Assembly: GCA_019188255.1 (NCBI GenBank)
Contig: JAETXT010000009.1
Location: forward strand, 3,968,001-4,032,000
Direction: 5' to 3'
Length of the DNA: 64,000 nt
DNA from: Verticillium longisporum
Lineage: Eukaryota > Ascomycota > Sordariomycetes > Glomerellales > Plectosphaerellaceae
In this document: in pieces, positions 11,459 through 21,382 of the stretch
Layout: every line of letters begins with the position of its first letter
Numbering within the stretch: position 1 is the first letter of the stretch
Made by a program: the position numbers and the translations under genes
Notes under the pieces: generated by a model
The model's input: the letters and a program-made list of their open reading frames with translations, nothing else
Databases searched by the model: none
What the model was told of the DNA's origin: nothing

Positions 11459-12629
11459 ATGGCAAGAGGACTCTCATCACCTCAGGCCATCGTCCTCATC
11501 CTCCTTCACATCGTCTTCCTCGCGTCTACTGTGCTCGCTTATCAGCCGCTCGACGATGACTGGTTGCGCAACATCACATCGAGCGACGACGAGCTAGACC
11601 CCAAAACCGGCGCACTTCTCGCCCCCATCCTCATTCCTCGTGTTCCCGGCACGCCGGGTCAGGTCAAGACCCAGGCGCACTTTGTCAACTTCTTCAAGAC
11701 GCAGCTGCCCAAGTGGTCCATTCAATGGCAAAACTCAACCGGGAAAACCCCTGCCACTGGCAACAAGGACATTCCGTTCCAGAACCTCATCATTCGGAGA
11801 GAACCGCCCTGGACGAAGCCGGGCCAGACCAACTGGCTGACCCTCGTCGCCCACTATGACAGCAAGATCAAACCTGACGGCTTCATCGGCCCCACCGACA
11901 GCGCTGCGCCATGTGCCATGCTGATGCACGTCGCGCGCTACATTGACCCCTACATCACGCAGATGCAGGACGAGATGGTCGGCCTCGGCGAGAGTGGTGG
12001 TACCCCCGCCATGGACATGGGCATCCAGATTCTCCTGCTCGACGGCGAGGAAGCATTCGTGTCCTGGACTGACACCGATTCTCTTTATGGATCGCGGTAC
12101 GTTGCGTATTCTTGTGACATGTGCTGTTACCTCACTGACATGGTCCCTCAGGTCCCTCGCCACCGAATGGGAAAATCCCAACCCGGCCATGTCTTTCTAC
12201 AAGAACCCCCTGGACCAAATCAGTGTATTCGTCCTGCTCGACCTCCTCGGCGCCGCCAACCCCTCAATCCCCTCCTACTTTACGCCAACCCACTGGGCCT
12301 ACCAGAACCTGGCTTCTATTGAAAACCGCATGCGCAAACTCCGTCTCCTCGAGTCCAAGCCCAACGCACCTTTCCTGCCCGATGGTGAGCTGAACTCTAA
12401 GGAGCTCCGCGGCGGGTTCGTCGGCGATGATCACGAGCCCTTCATGGCAAAGGGTGTTCCTATCTTGCACCTGATCCCGACGCCATTCCCGTCTGTGTGG
12501 CACACGATGAACGATGATGGGGACCATCTTGACATGCCGACTGTGAGGGACTGGACCAAGATCGTGACGGCGTTCGCCATGGAGTGGCTAGACATAATGG
12601 AGCTGAAACCCACCGAGGCACAGAGGTGA
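11459..12629 (+). CDS. Secretory glutaminyl-peptide cyclotransferase (M28-type glutaminyl cyclase)
   Basis: Two exons (11459-12096 and 12152-12629) with a 55-bp intron give 371 residues. The enzyme converts N-terminal Gln/Glu of peptides to pyroglutamate. An N-terminal hydrophobic stretch (about residues 9-27, ending in VLA) is a signal peptide or anchor, pointing to the secretory pathway. The zinc-binding and catalytic residues of the family are all present: D147 (PTDSAAPCAML), E197-E198 (LLDGEEAF), D305 (GDDHEPF) and H330 (SVWHTMNDD), at positions close to those of animal QPCT. A neighbouring VPILHLIPTPFP segment is also typical. The gene looks intact. A role in capping secreted enzymes is inference. 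Confidence 0.92.
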
Positions 12630-12958
12630 TGGATTGCGTGTACTTTTACAGCGACTTTTAGCGGACTCAAATTCAATGTCATGACAGGCGTTGTTGCTCC
12701 AATGGACTTTATGTTGTCGACGTCTCGCTCTGGTCACTTTCGTACCTTGGGGGCGTTGAAGTCGCGGCTGCTGTCAAGGTTGGCCGCAACCTTATTCCTG
12801 AAATTCTATGAGGAGCGCGCCAGATGAATTTCTTTTGGCGTTTCTTTTACTTCAGCTACGCATCTTCAAATTGTCTGCCGCCTGCGCATCGAAAGCTCAC
12901 TGGGCACATTATCCATCAGCCAATGTGAACCAACCTAGCAGCAACAGCGACATCCAAC
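12630..12958. other. Intergenic, 3' flank and BTB-gene promoter
   Basis: No gene is supported. A 76-codon frame at 12808-13038 overlaps the start of the BTB gene in another frame. Confidence 0.5.
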
Positions 12959-14155
12959 ATGCCAGACTCTACGGTACTGAGTCTCAGCACACTCAACAGC
13001 AATGCCCCCTCCTTTTCGTCCTTCAGCTCAAGGAGTGACTTGACCCTCATCATAGGGCAGGCTGGTGTTGCGGCCTTGGTCGAATCTCACCGACTTATCT
13101 CGGCCTCTGCAGTATTCCGGGCGATGCTGACTGGCCCTTTCAAAGAGTCCAGACCTGCCGACAGGCGGTGGGAGGTTCATCTATCTGATGATGACCCTGA
13201 GCCTCTTCTCATTATTTTGAGGTACCTGCATATGGGGGAGGAGGCGAGCTGTGCTCTGGTCTGTGAAGCCACAGATTGCAGGAGACAACCTCCTATGGAT
13301 ATTGATCCTGAGAGACTACTCGCACTCTTGAAGGTAGCAGAGAAGTACAATCTGCTGAAACCCCTCCGTCGCTGGCATCCGCCTTTGATCGTGAGTCGAT
13401 GGTTCGATCCTGCGATGGCAAAGGCTCTTCCGATTCATCTCACTATTTCTTGGCATCTTGCTCAGGAGGGGCTGTTCGCACAAACATGCTTGATGTTGGC
13501 TTGGGATATCGAGGTTTACGACAACGGGAATATTCTTTTCAATGACGGTCATGAGACGACGGACTGTCGAGATGTGAACTTCCTTCTTCCACCAGACGTC
13601 CTCGGTATGTTGTCGCTCACCCGAGCTCAGCCTTCTTTGCTCACTTACGTAGATCAGGTCGTGGTGTATCGTACTGACATCCTCGCACGCTTGCTCGGAC
13701 CCATCCGTACGGATTTGAAACGACTGCGCTCCCACAAGTCCTGCCAGAAAGTCGGCGTCGTCGCCAGAAGGGAGCGTCAGTTATGCGGCCTGACAGCACT
13801 CAGTGGCATCTATGACCACGCACGCGCCGACGAAAGCATTGCCATCGTCTTACGGATCGTTTTTGCGGATCAACCAGCTCGGACCTACACCTCGACTGTT
13901 CGCCGCCTTGTCATGTGGACAAACTTTCTGTTCAGTTGCAGTGCGGAGAAATACCCGGGCCACGAAAGTTGCAGCCCCTTTCCCAACCTCGAAGGCGAAC
14001 CCACGTACACCTTCCCGATCAGGCCGGTGGCCGCGGACCTGCTTAAAAAGATCCGGGCCAGGGCCGAAGAAGCTAATGGACCGACGGCGAGAGAGCTCGC
14101 TCAGAAAAAGATGACAATATTAGGCTTTCGGGTTCCAGCTCGTCGCTGGGCGTAG
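12959..14155 (+). CDS. BTB/POZ domain protein
   Basis: The open frame is 398 codons. Residues about 26-115 form a BTB/POZ fold: SDLTLIIG, then VESHRLISASAVFRAMLTGPFKES, an acidic strand, and a helix ending in LRYLHMGEE, followed by PERLLALLKVAEKYNLLKPL. In fungi such proteins act as dimerising adaptors, some for Cullin-3 ubiquitin ligases; the partner here is unknown. A likely 48-bp intron (13605-13652, GTATGT...ACGTAG) lies inside the frame. Being a multiple of three without a stop, it does not break the frame; splicing it gives 382 residues and a smoother LPPDVLDQVVVYRTD segment. The C-terminal half has no recognised domain. Confidence 0.8.
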   Translation: MPDSTVLSLSTLNSNAPSFSSFSSRSDLTLIIGQAGVAALVESHRLISASAVFRAMLTGPFKESRPADRRWEVHLSDDDPEPLLIILRYLHMGEEASCALVCEATDCRRQPPMDIDPERLLALLKVAEKYNLLKPLRRWHPPLIVSRWFDPAMAKALPIHLTISWHLAQEGLFAQTCLMLAWDIEVYDNGNILFNDGHETTDCRDVNFLLPPDVLGMLSLTRAQPSLLTYVDQVVVYRTDILARLLGPIRTDLKRLRSHKSCQKVGVVARRERQLCGLTALSGIYDHARADESIAIVLRIVFADQPARTYTSTVRRLVMWTNFLFSCSAEKYPGHESCSPFPNLEGEPTYTFPIRPVAADLLKKIRARAEEANGPTARELAQKKMTILGFRVPARRWA

Positions 14156-14541
14156 GCGAGGGTTCATCCGTCGTAGCGCAGCGACTACTGATCGAGCAAG
14201 TTGGACCCCCTCCCCCACTCTTGCACAGTCGCAGTTACATCACGTTCTCAGAGGAAGCATCGAAAAGATTTAGAAAATAAGAATCGAAATTCATGATCGT
14301 CAATATGTATCTGGTTCTATGCGTATGTACTGTCTTTTCTCTCATTCGCTCGTTCCCTATCCGAGCCATGTTGGCCAATGCCAGGTATATGCTCACATCA
14401 TCGCCATGGCCGCCCATCGTCTGAAATGCGCGACCGTGGAGGTGATTGCAGTTTGAGTGTAGAAGAAAGCCGGGCCGGACTTGACCACCCTGCCTTCCTC
14501 AGCCCTCCAATGTATCGACTAGCCAACGAAGGAAAGTCGAC
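14156..14541. other. Intergenic between convergent genes
   Basis: This is the shared 3' flank of the BTB gene and the glucoamylase gene. No coding or RNA signal is seen. Confidence 0.5.
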
Positions 14542-16504
14542 TTAAGCCTGCCAGGAGTCGGTCCTGGTGGCGCTGGTGGTGCCGCAGGCCGAGGGGATGC
14601 TGTAGGAGCGGTTGGGGTCCTTCTCCCAAGTGACGGCGCCGTTGGAGGCGACGTTGATGTACTTGTACTGGATGGCCTGGCCGGCGGGCAGGCTCAGGGT
14701 GCCGCGCCACACGGGGTTGGAGGTGGTGTACTGGGTGGCGCTCAGGGCGATGGCGTGGACCGTGTTCCAGTGGCCGAGGTGAGAAATGTTGCCAACCAGC
14801 TGGACGGTCTGGCAGAACTGGGTCACGACGCGGGCGTTGAAGGTGATGTCAACGTTGACGGGGGACGCAGGCGGCCGTGGTGGTGGCAGCCGGGGCGGTG
14901 GCCGTGGTGGCAGTGCCGGTCGGGGCTCCGGTGGCGGGAGTCTGGTTGGCCGGGAAGCTGGTCGCGGTGGCGCTGGTGTAGGAGCCCTGGACGGAGGTCG
15001 CGAAGCAGGTGTTGGGGACGACGCTGGCGGCAGTGTTGGCCCAGCCGAGACCAACAACCTCGCGGCGACGCTGAGCGACGGTCAGGAACGAGGCGTACGA
15101 CCAGGTGAGATCGCGGGCCGAGAGGGGCTGGCCTGTGTTGCGGTTGTACTGCTCGGCAATGTTGCCACCGCCGGGGATGTAGGTGGCGGCGACGTCAACG
15201 TAGCCGTCAGCGTAGGCCTTGACGGCGGAGAGGATCGAAGTGTAGGTCGAGGAGGTGGAAGCGTAGGTGCCAGTGGAGATGCCGGGGATCAGAGCCTGGA
15301 AGAAGGGAAGCGAGACCGAGCTGACGCTGATGGACCTGCTGCGCTTCCAGACGTAGAACGCGTCGTTCAGCAGCTCTGCGGCGCCGTAGGTGTTGGGGTT
15401 CCAAGGCTCACCGCCATAGTACCGGTCCACGGGGTTGCGGCCGACGGCGACGGCTTGGCCCTGACCCTTGCCGTTGTTGATGCCGTAGATGGATCGGAAA
15501 GAGTCGGTCACGACCTTGTGGTTCGAGAGAGCACGGTCACTGCAGGGCTGGAAGGTGGAAGCGTCGCAGCCGAGGACAGGGTCGAAGTTGTGGATGGAGG
15601 TGAGGATGGAGTTGGCATCCTTGCCGTTGCGGTAGCTGCCACCGTTGATGTTGGAGATGACGTAGCCCTGAGAAGGGTTCCAGAAGCGCTGCTGGAAGCA
15701 GAGGATCTGGGGAGCGATGCCGGCGCAGCCGTTGCAGGTCTGGCCGAGCTGCTGGGCGAGAGCAGCACCCTCAACGAGGGAGCGGTGCTGGGAGGCAATG
15801 GTGAAGAAGGACGAGCCCTGGACCTCCTCCCACAGGTCGAAACCGGTCTGGTTCCAGTACTGAGTGACGTAAGCCAGGTCGTTCCTGATGATGGGCCAGA
15901 CGACGGTGTTGGCGGTCGAGGTGTAGCCGTTGGCAATGAGCCACTTGGAGTACTTGATCAGGGCGATAGCGCGAAGAGCCGGGCCGTCGCGCTGGGGGCG
16001 GCCCCAATTACCGGTGAACTGGGCTCCGTTGGCGAGATACTTGGCCTCGCCAAGACCGGCGCCGCTCGAGAAGCTGCCGGAGGGATTGTTGACAGTCTGC
16101 AGCTTGGCCTGACCGACAATGAAGTTCTGGATGTTCTGCTGGAGACCCGCATCGTAGTTCTCGACGAACAGGTCAATGATGGCCTTGAAGACAAGACCAG
16201 CATCGCGAGTCCAGTGGAAGAAGTCTAAGGGGAACTGTCAGTTTGTCTCATCTTGCCTTTGGAACGGGTCTTTGAGACATACAGTCAGGGTCCGACTTGC
16301 TGGGCGAGGCGATAACGAGACCCGAGGCGACACCGGCAGAGTTGCAGCCGTTGGGGCCAATGTTGCACAGAAGCTGGGCCCGGGCAATGGGCAGCTCCTG
16401 CTGGATCCACTGATCAACGTTGACCCTCTTCTCGAGAGTTCCGGGAGACCGGAGACGGACTGGACGGCCAGGCCGCCAAGCGACAGAATGGATGAGAACC
16501 TCAT
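14542..16504 (-). pseudogene. Glucoamylase (GH15 with C-terminal CBM20) with two frame breaks
   Basis: Glucoamylase releases glucose from starch ends. Exons 16504-16283 and 16224-14542 flank a 58-bp intron (GTATGT...CTTAG) that splits the Tyr codon before FFHWTRDAG. A signal peptide (MRFSSILSLGGLAVQSVSG), the GH15 barrel (HWTRDAG; GNWGRPQRDGPALR; DLWEEV with the general acid Glu), a Thr/Ala-rich linker and a starch-binding CBM20 (VGNISHLGHWN, WEKDPNR) are all recognisable, but not in one frame. Near 16443-16445 one base is missing in a CCC run, between the signal peptide and GTLEKRVNV. Near 14860-14864 one base is extra in a C5 run, between the linker and CBM20. With both corrected the length is a whole 635 codons. 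The position matching the catalytic base Glu of the Aspergillus enzyme reads Asn (GWANTAAS). It is either a decaying gene or an intact gene with sequencing indels. Confidence 0.85.
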
Positions 16505-18054
16505 ATTGAATTAATACCGAGCCGAGAGAGTAGAACCGTGATGGGATTGCTGATCTGCGGAGGGATAGATTTCAAGCGTTGAAGCTGGAGAAAACGTGGT
16601 ACTTTATAGAAGTGCTTGAATGAAGCCGCTACGATGAGCCGACCTGGTCTCCATACCCAGTTGGAAATAGCACAGGACGGATACATCGCATGAGGCTATC
16701 TCCACATCGCAAGCAGTTGCAACGCTTCCCATAAAGTCGGGCCTTTCTCGGATGCCACTAGAGGAACATGGCGGCCGAAGTCCGAGTCCATGGCGGGCTG
16801 GCGTTTTTGCTCAAGAGTCTACTATAGTGGCCAGAATGACCTGGGGTCCCAGACCAGGAAACCACATCGCCGGCTGGAGCCGCAAGGCCAGAAAGGTCTG
16901 TCAATGCGCGTTGCGCGGGTGAAGACTGAGTTGGGGAAAAGACTCTCGGTTCGTGGATCGCTCGTCAGTAGAAGGGCCGAGCGGTTGTTTACAGGTGCAG
17001 CCCATGGAAAGCCACTTGAGCTCTTCGACGAGCAACATGCGGCCATGAGCGCCTCATTTGGACGTACTCCGGCGCTTATGCTGGATGATTCTGGAGTTCA
17101 GGACTTCGGCTTGCATCGCTCCAGGTTCAGAGGCGCCACCCGTGCATGCGAGGGGCAGAAAAGCACGGCACATAACCGGTTTAGGGGGTTCAATGCTGGT
17201 CATGATCCCCTCGCTGGGCAGACAAATGACCTACCCCACACCCTGAGCATCGAGGTCTGGATCACACGTGCAAAGCCCCAGATTCTTCCCCGCAGCTCAA
17301 AAGCCGTTGCAAGCATAGTGGCTTGCAGGCTTGAGCGCCTGAAGAACCTGGGGACAAGGGTAGGTTCGGCCCGAGGCCGTCAGGTTGGCATTGCAGAAGA
17401 GAGGCATACGATGGTGATGCTACAGCTGTCAACGTGACAGTGCGACCCTGGGGCCCCAAGCCTACGTATCAGTTCATTCTCTTGCATTGTTAGCTAGCAA
17501 ACTTTACATAGATTGTAGATGGAGTGGTTAACCCAAGAAGCTGGCCGCTTGGCGCATACTGAATTGAGCTTTTGACGCTCATGGAATTGGCCAGCAGCAT
17601 GCCGTGGTAGTCCCCGCTCCCCGCCGGCATTGCGAGCCCCCTGGTCTGTCAGTCGCGCCGACGGCCGATCGAGTAGGACCGATGTGACGAAATGAAAGGG
17701 GGGTTTCTCGAGGGTGAGAAGGGGAAAATCACGGAGAGGGGTGATCGACAGGCAGGAACCGAATGCCAGGGGCCAGGCAACGGATTCTTCCGTGTCCACG
17801 ACTCCCGCTTCATGTGTGCCACAATCCATGTTCTGTTCTTCCTTGCTGGCAGATGTCCGTTTTCGCTTAAGAGTCAACGTAAAAATGTCAACATAAGAAT
17901 ATTACAGGAATTATGCGCTACGAAGCGAAAACTGGAAGGCGTCATAGTCTTTTCCGCATTGTACCGTCGAGAGGAGCGCACTTGGGTTGCAATCTTTTCC
18001 TTGATTAGGGCATTGTATGCGCGCTGGATGAGTATACCGAGTGGATTATCATCT
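16505..18054. other. Long intergenic region, no supported gene
   Basis: The first part is the glucoamylase promoter. A 215-codon plus-strand frame (16790-17437) and smaller frames on both strands show no domain, signal peptide or intron pattern, so I make no gene call. Confidence 0.45.
16602..16608 (-). promoter_or_regulatory. TATA-like element upstream of the glucoamylase gene
   Basis: The minus strand reads TATAAAG about 100 bases before the ATG at 16504, a fitting place for a core promoter element. Confidence 0.4.
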
Positions 18055-18747
18055 CTACTGTGAGCCAAAAACAGACGCGATCACCTCTTTCGTGTTCCTC
18101 ACTTGCGCGAATTCCCCGTCCAGACTGGCAAGCGTAACAGCATGCACCGTCTCCGCATCGAAGCTAGCTCTTGGGTGTGTAGCCGTGGCATCGCCGGCCA
18201 CGATGATCCCATGAACCCCCTCCCCGGTTCCATCTGGACCACCCTGATCGCCCAGCACCTGCAGATTGGCTGCCATGCGGACAGTAGTGTTGTCGCAGTG
18301 GTCTGTTGTCAGACCAGTCACAATGAGCTGGCCGGCGCCAAAAGCACGCAGACGAGCTTCCAGGTCAGTTCCAATGAAGCCGGAGTTCACATTTTTCACC
18401 AGAACCGGCTCTGAGGAAAGCGGATTGACGTATTGCATTGGTTCAATGGCGAGTATGTCAGTCCCCGGAACCTTCGCCGATGGATGCAGGGCTGAACCTG
18501 TGCTGGTGGAATGATGGTGGATATGAATGATCAAGACGGGCTGAGGCTTGTCGATTTTGGCCTGAGCCTCGTTATGGGCCCGCGCGGCGCTGAGGAGCGC
18601 AGCAATATTGTTTTCGAATGAAGGGTTGCTACGATACGCACCCCAGTATGTTGGATGTTTGAAAGCCTGCTGGACATCGATAATGACAAGAGCTGTGGGG
18701 GTTGAATGCGCGGGCTTCATGATGACGGCTGGTTGAGGGAGTTTCAT
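18055..18747 (-). CDS. Isochorismatase-like cysteine hydrolase
   Basis: A single-exon gene of 230 residues with the whole isochorismatase-hydrolase fold. The catalytic triad is visible: D24 in ALVIIDVQQAF, K118 in VLVKNVNSGF and C151 in TGLTTDHCDNTT. The GLTTDHC...T motif with Thr-Asp-His before the Cys is characteristic of the family. Members hydrolyse C-N or enol-ether bonds (isochorismate, nicotinamide, ureidoacrylate and others); nothing here fixes the substrate. No signal peptide is evident, so the protein is probably cytosolic. An alternative start is the Met at codon 10 (18720). Some plant-associated fungi secrete isochorismatases that lower host salicylate, but the lack of a signal peptide gives no direct support for that here. 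Confidence 0.9.
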   Translation of the reverse strand: MKLPQPAVIMKPAHSTPTALVIIDVQQAFKHPTYWGAYRSNPSFENNIAALLSAARAHNEAQAKIDKPQPVLIIHIHHHSTSTGSALHPSAKVPGTDILAIEPMQYVNPLSSEPVLVKNVNSGFIGTDLEARLRAFGAGQLIVTGLTTDHCDNTTVRMAANLQVLGDQGGPDGTGEGVHGIIVAGDATATHPRASFDAETVHAVTLASLDGEFAQVRNTKEVIASVFGSQ

Positions 18748-19116
18748 TAAAAGATGAGTAGAAGCGGATGCAATGGATGCCTGAGCTGCGGAGTGTCAAA
18801 GAAATTTGCGCGGTTCGCACAATACTAACGAGTCTACAATGCATGCGTAGTTCATGTTCAGAAGCTCCCTCGATAAAACAACTATGAGTCATGATTCACG
18901 ATTGAATATAGATCTGCTTACAAACCCCACCAATCACCTTCGATTCGTACTCCGCACATATCCCACATCGTCCCATAAGCCAAGTCAATTTGGCTGGCTT
19001 CATAAAGCTCTAAGAGCTCCTCGCAGTCATGTCAAGATGAACCAAGGAGTCCATGAAATCATCCGGGCTCCTGGTAGAAGTGCCTTGCTATCTCTTGCCT
19101 GCTCGGAAACGAACTT
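18748..19116. other. Intergenic between two minus-strand genes
   Basis: Promoter of the isochorismatase-like gene and 3' flank of the kelch gene. Nothing else is seen. Confidence 0.5.
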
Positions 19117-20211
19117 CTAGTCAAAAACCAACTTCCAAATATCACCGAGTCTTTCATTATTCTCGTTCAGTCCCCCATGCACAATGATTGACTCATTTCT
19201 GTCTCCGCCCTTGACCACATCGGCGTCAAACCAACCACGTGGCTCTGGGACTTGACCTGGCGTTTTCAGCTTCTGCCATTTTCCTTCCTTGATCTCCCAT
19301 GCCCAAGCATCAGGCAACATTTTGCCGGCACCAGCATGCCCAAGCGCACTGGGATCCCGCTCCCCGAACATTGTGACCAGGTGGACATTGCCATGTATCA
19401 TGACTGGTAGCAAGGTTCCAACGCTTCTGGCTTCTGGACCTTCCATGTTGTCTGGATTGTAGGTAATGGTGCTCCATGAAAGCGAGGGAATGTCGAAGAC
19501 ATCCAGAGAGCCCCCCTGTTCATTGATGCCATCGAAACCGTTGACTCGATATAGTTTGCCGTCGGCGTACGCGATTGAGGCACCACCTCTAGATGGCGCG
19601 GGCGCTAATGGCAATTCCGACCAAGTCCTGTCCTCGGTGTCGAACACCCAGAGATCCGCTAGTCGTCCAGTCTCTGGACACCCAGAGTGAACGAATAGTT
19701 TGCTTTTGCCATCCGAGGCCACGCAGTGATAGCTGCGCCCCGCAGGATACGGTGCAGCTGGATCGGCGGGCTTGACCGAGCTCCATTTGGCAGCACCTGC
19801 TTCGTAGCGCCACAGCGCTCCTTGTTCCTCGACGGGTTTCATGTCAAGGCCTCCGCGGCCAGAGAATATCCATATACTGCCATTGATTGTGGTGCTGGGG
19901 CTGCCAACGCGAGGGATAGGAGCCTCTGCCGGTGCGGGAATCGTCTTCACGGTCGGATTGACTGATCGATTAGCAAAGGCAGGACGTTGCATGAAATTCT
20001 TCCTACCTTTTTCGTTTTCGACGTCGACTGTGTCTATTTGATTATCGATGGGCTCGCGGGGCACCAACTCGCCGCCAAAGACATAGGTTTTCTGATCCAC
20101 GACTGATACGGCTTGTGATGATCGGCGGAGGCGTTGGCTGGAGGCAATGCGGAGCCACTTGGCGGATAAAATGGCCATCTTGAGGGGAAATAGATGGATA
20201 ATAAGTTCCAA
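19117..20211 (-). CDS. Kelch-repeat beta-propeller protein
   Basis: The open frame is 364 codons. Six kelch-like blades can be followed: TYVFGGEL, IWIFSGRGG, LFVHSGCPE, LYRVNGFDG, LVTMFGERD and IIVHGGLNE, each followed by a W-x-x-L-like strand (for example DRTWSEL, EGKWQKL). That fills a six-bladed propeller resembling fungal galactose-oxidase/nitrile-specifier-like kelch proteins. A probable 45-bp intron (20006-19962; GTAGGA donor, GCTAAT branch site, ATCAG acceptor) lies in frame near codon 70; removing it gives about 349 residues and joins ENEK to VNPTVKTI. The start may instead be the internal MAILSAKW. No signal peptide is seen. The propeller is probably a protein-interaction or small-molecule scaffold; the function is unknown. 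Confidence 0.85.
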   Translation of the reverse strand: MELIIHLFPLKMAILSAKWLRIASSQRLRRSSQAVSVVDQKTYVFGGELVPREPIDNQIDTVDVENEKGRKNFMQRPAFANRSVNPTVKTIPAPAEAPIPRVGSPSTTINGSIWIFSGRGGLDMKPVEEQGALWRYEAGAAKWSSVKPADPAAPYPAGRSYHCVASDGKSKLFVHSGCPETGRLADLWVFDTEDRTWSELPLAPAPSRGGASIAYADGKLYRVNGFDGINEQGGSLDVFDIPSLSWSTITYNPDNMEGPEARSVGTLLPVMIHGNVHLVTMFGERDPSALGHAGAGKMLPDAWAWEIKEGKWQKLKTPGQVPEPRGWFDADVVKGGDRNESIIVHGGLNENNERLGDIWKLVFD

Positions 20212-20602
20212 TGATCACGGGAAAGAGTATGAAAGAGGTGGTGACCTGCAGCATGCCTGGGAACGGCCATCTTTATCCTTCATTTCTAGTTACTGAATGC
20301 TCCACTATATCTCCAAACACTTCGGAGTCTGCATCCCGATTATGTAACCAAATTCAGCTTGTCGAGACTGCACTCCGATTCAGGGAGGTGAGTGAACCCA
20401 GTACTTCTCAGTGCCACAGCCCAATCATGCAACGTGCTCTAGGGAGAACGCTCCATGGTTCAATAGCGTCTGAGAGCGATACAAACTGGATACAGGCTTG
20501 ATCTGAGGATCTGGTGCTATAAATGTAGCTTGGTATCACCAAAACTTTCCGGCACTCGGACGACTTCACACTGAGGTATACCTTCATTTAATCGAGATAT
20601 TC
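20212..20602. other. Divergent promoter region
   Basis: This 391-bp region separates the minus-strand kelch gene from the plus-strand RING gene and must hold both promoters. A TATA-like site for the RING gene is listed separately. Confidence 0.5.
20518..20524 (+). promoter_or_regulatory. TATA-like element upstream of the RING-H2 gene
   Basis: TATAAAT lies about 80 bases before the ATG at 20603. Confidence 0.4.
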
Positions 20603-21306
20603 ATGCGAAGACGAGAGTTATCTGACAACATGTTCAACTACAATAGCTTCAGCTCAGCATATTTGGACGTAACAACATCAGGTCGAATCCTTGCTCCTAG
20701 GTCCGAGGAACATATTGCTCGAGTGGTCATACTCGGCATTTTCTATGGCACCGTGGGGGCTTTGGTACTTTCATGCACCGTCACGCTGATGAGAGGTATT
20801 ATCAGAGCCTATCAAGACCCTGATCAGTATGGACCACGGGCTGGCGGCACTGAGAGTCCATCACGGACTAGAATACAAGGTATCGCCAAAGCTTTTTTGG
20901 ATACACTCCCTGTTATGCACTTTCAAAATACGAACGGCGACCTTTCTGGGGAAGACGTAGAGTTGGGGCCAAAAGTTGAAGTGGTATGTAAGTCTATGTG
21001 GGAGACGTGAGCGGCTAACTAAATCAGCCAGAATATCAAAACAGATCAACTCAGGGTCTCTGGAGATTTCCACCCTCAAAAGGAAAGCAACGTGGACGAA
21101 GAATGTTGCATTTGTACTGTTGGCTACCTAACGAAAGACCTAATCAGAGTCTTGCCTTGCCACCACAAGTTCCATCAAGCTTGCATCGACCCTTGGCTTT
21201 CCCTTTGGTCTGGCCGGTGTCCGTTATGGTACGTCTATACCGGAAAGTTCAGGTGCTAACCTTTGCTATAAACAGTCGTCGTCAATGTCGAAGAGGAAAT
21301 TGGTGA
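20603..21306 (+). CDS. Membrane-anchored RING-H2 finger protein (probable E3 ubiquitin ligase)
   Basis: Exons are 20603-20983, 21032-21228 and 21276-21306, with introns of 48 and 47 bp (GTATGT...CCAG and GTACGT...ACAG, both with GCTAAC branch sites). The protein is about 202 residues. One transmembrane helix sits at about 41-63 (VVILGIFYG...). A RING-H2 finger follows: ECCICTVGY, then LPCHHKFHQACIDPWL and GRCPLC, with the eighth ligand Cys built across the second intron. This single-TM plus RING-H2 layout is that of small membrane E3 ligases. After the last intron the spliced frame stops within ten codons, yet another frame (to the TAA at 21380-21382) encodes a protein-like acidic tail starting VVNVEEEIGERS. 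The 3' end may carry a frameshift or a different splice. A second Met at codon 10 could be the start. Confidence 0.75.
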
Positions 21307-21382
21307 ACGAAGCATGCGCAGGCGCTCGGAGGCTGGGACTGAAGGTGACTCCACTACTGTCCTGGGTAGAACGACGATGTAA

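Noticed and set aside
12097..12151. Frameshift in the glutaminyl cyclase gene
   Set aside because: The change of frame is fully explained by a normal 55-bp GT-AG intron, and all active-site residues then align.
14786..16228. 480-codon plus-strand open frame
   Set aside because: It is the antisense of the glucoamylase exon; GC-rich third positions keep the opposite strand open. The Gly/Val/Asp-rich product has no domain.
16790..17437. Possible 215-residue protein upstream of the glucoamylase
   Set aside because: No domain, signal peptide, introns or compositional sign of coding; kept as intergenic.
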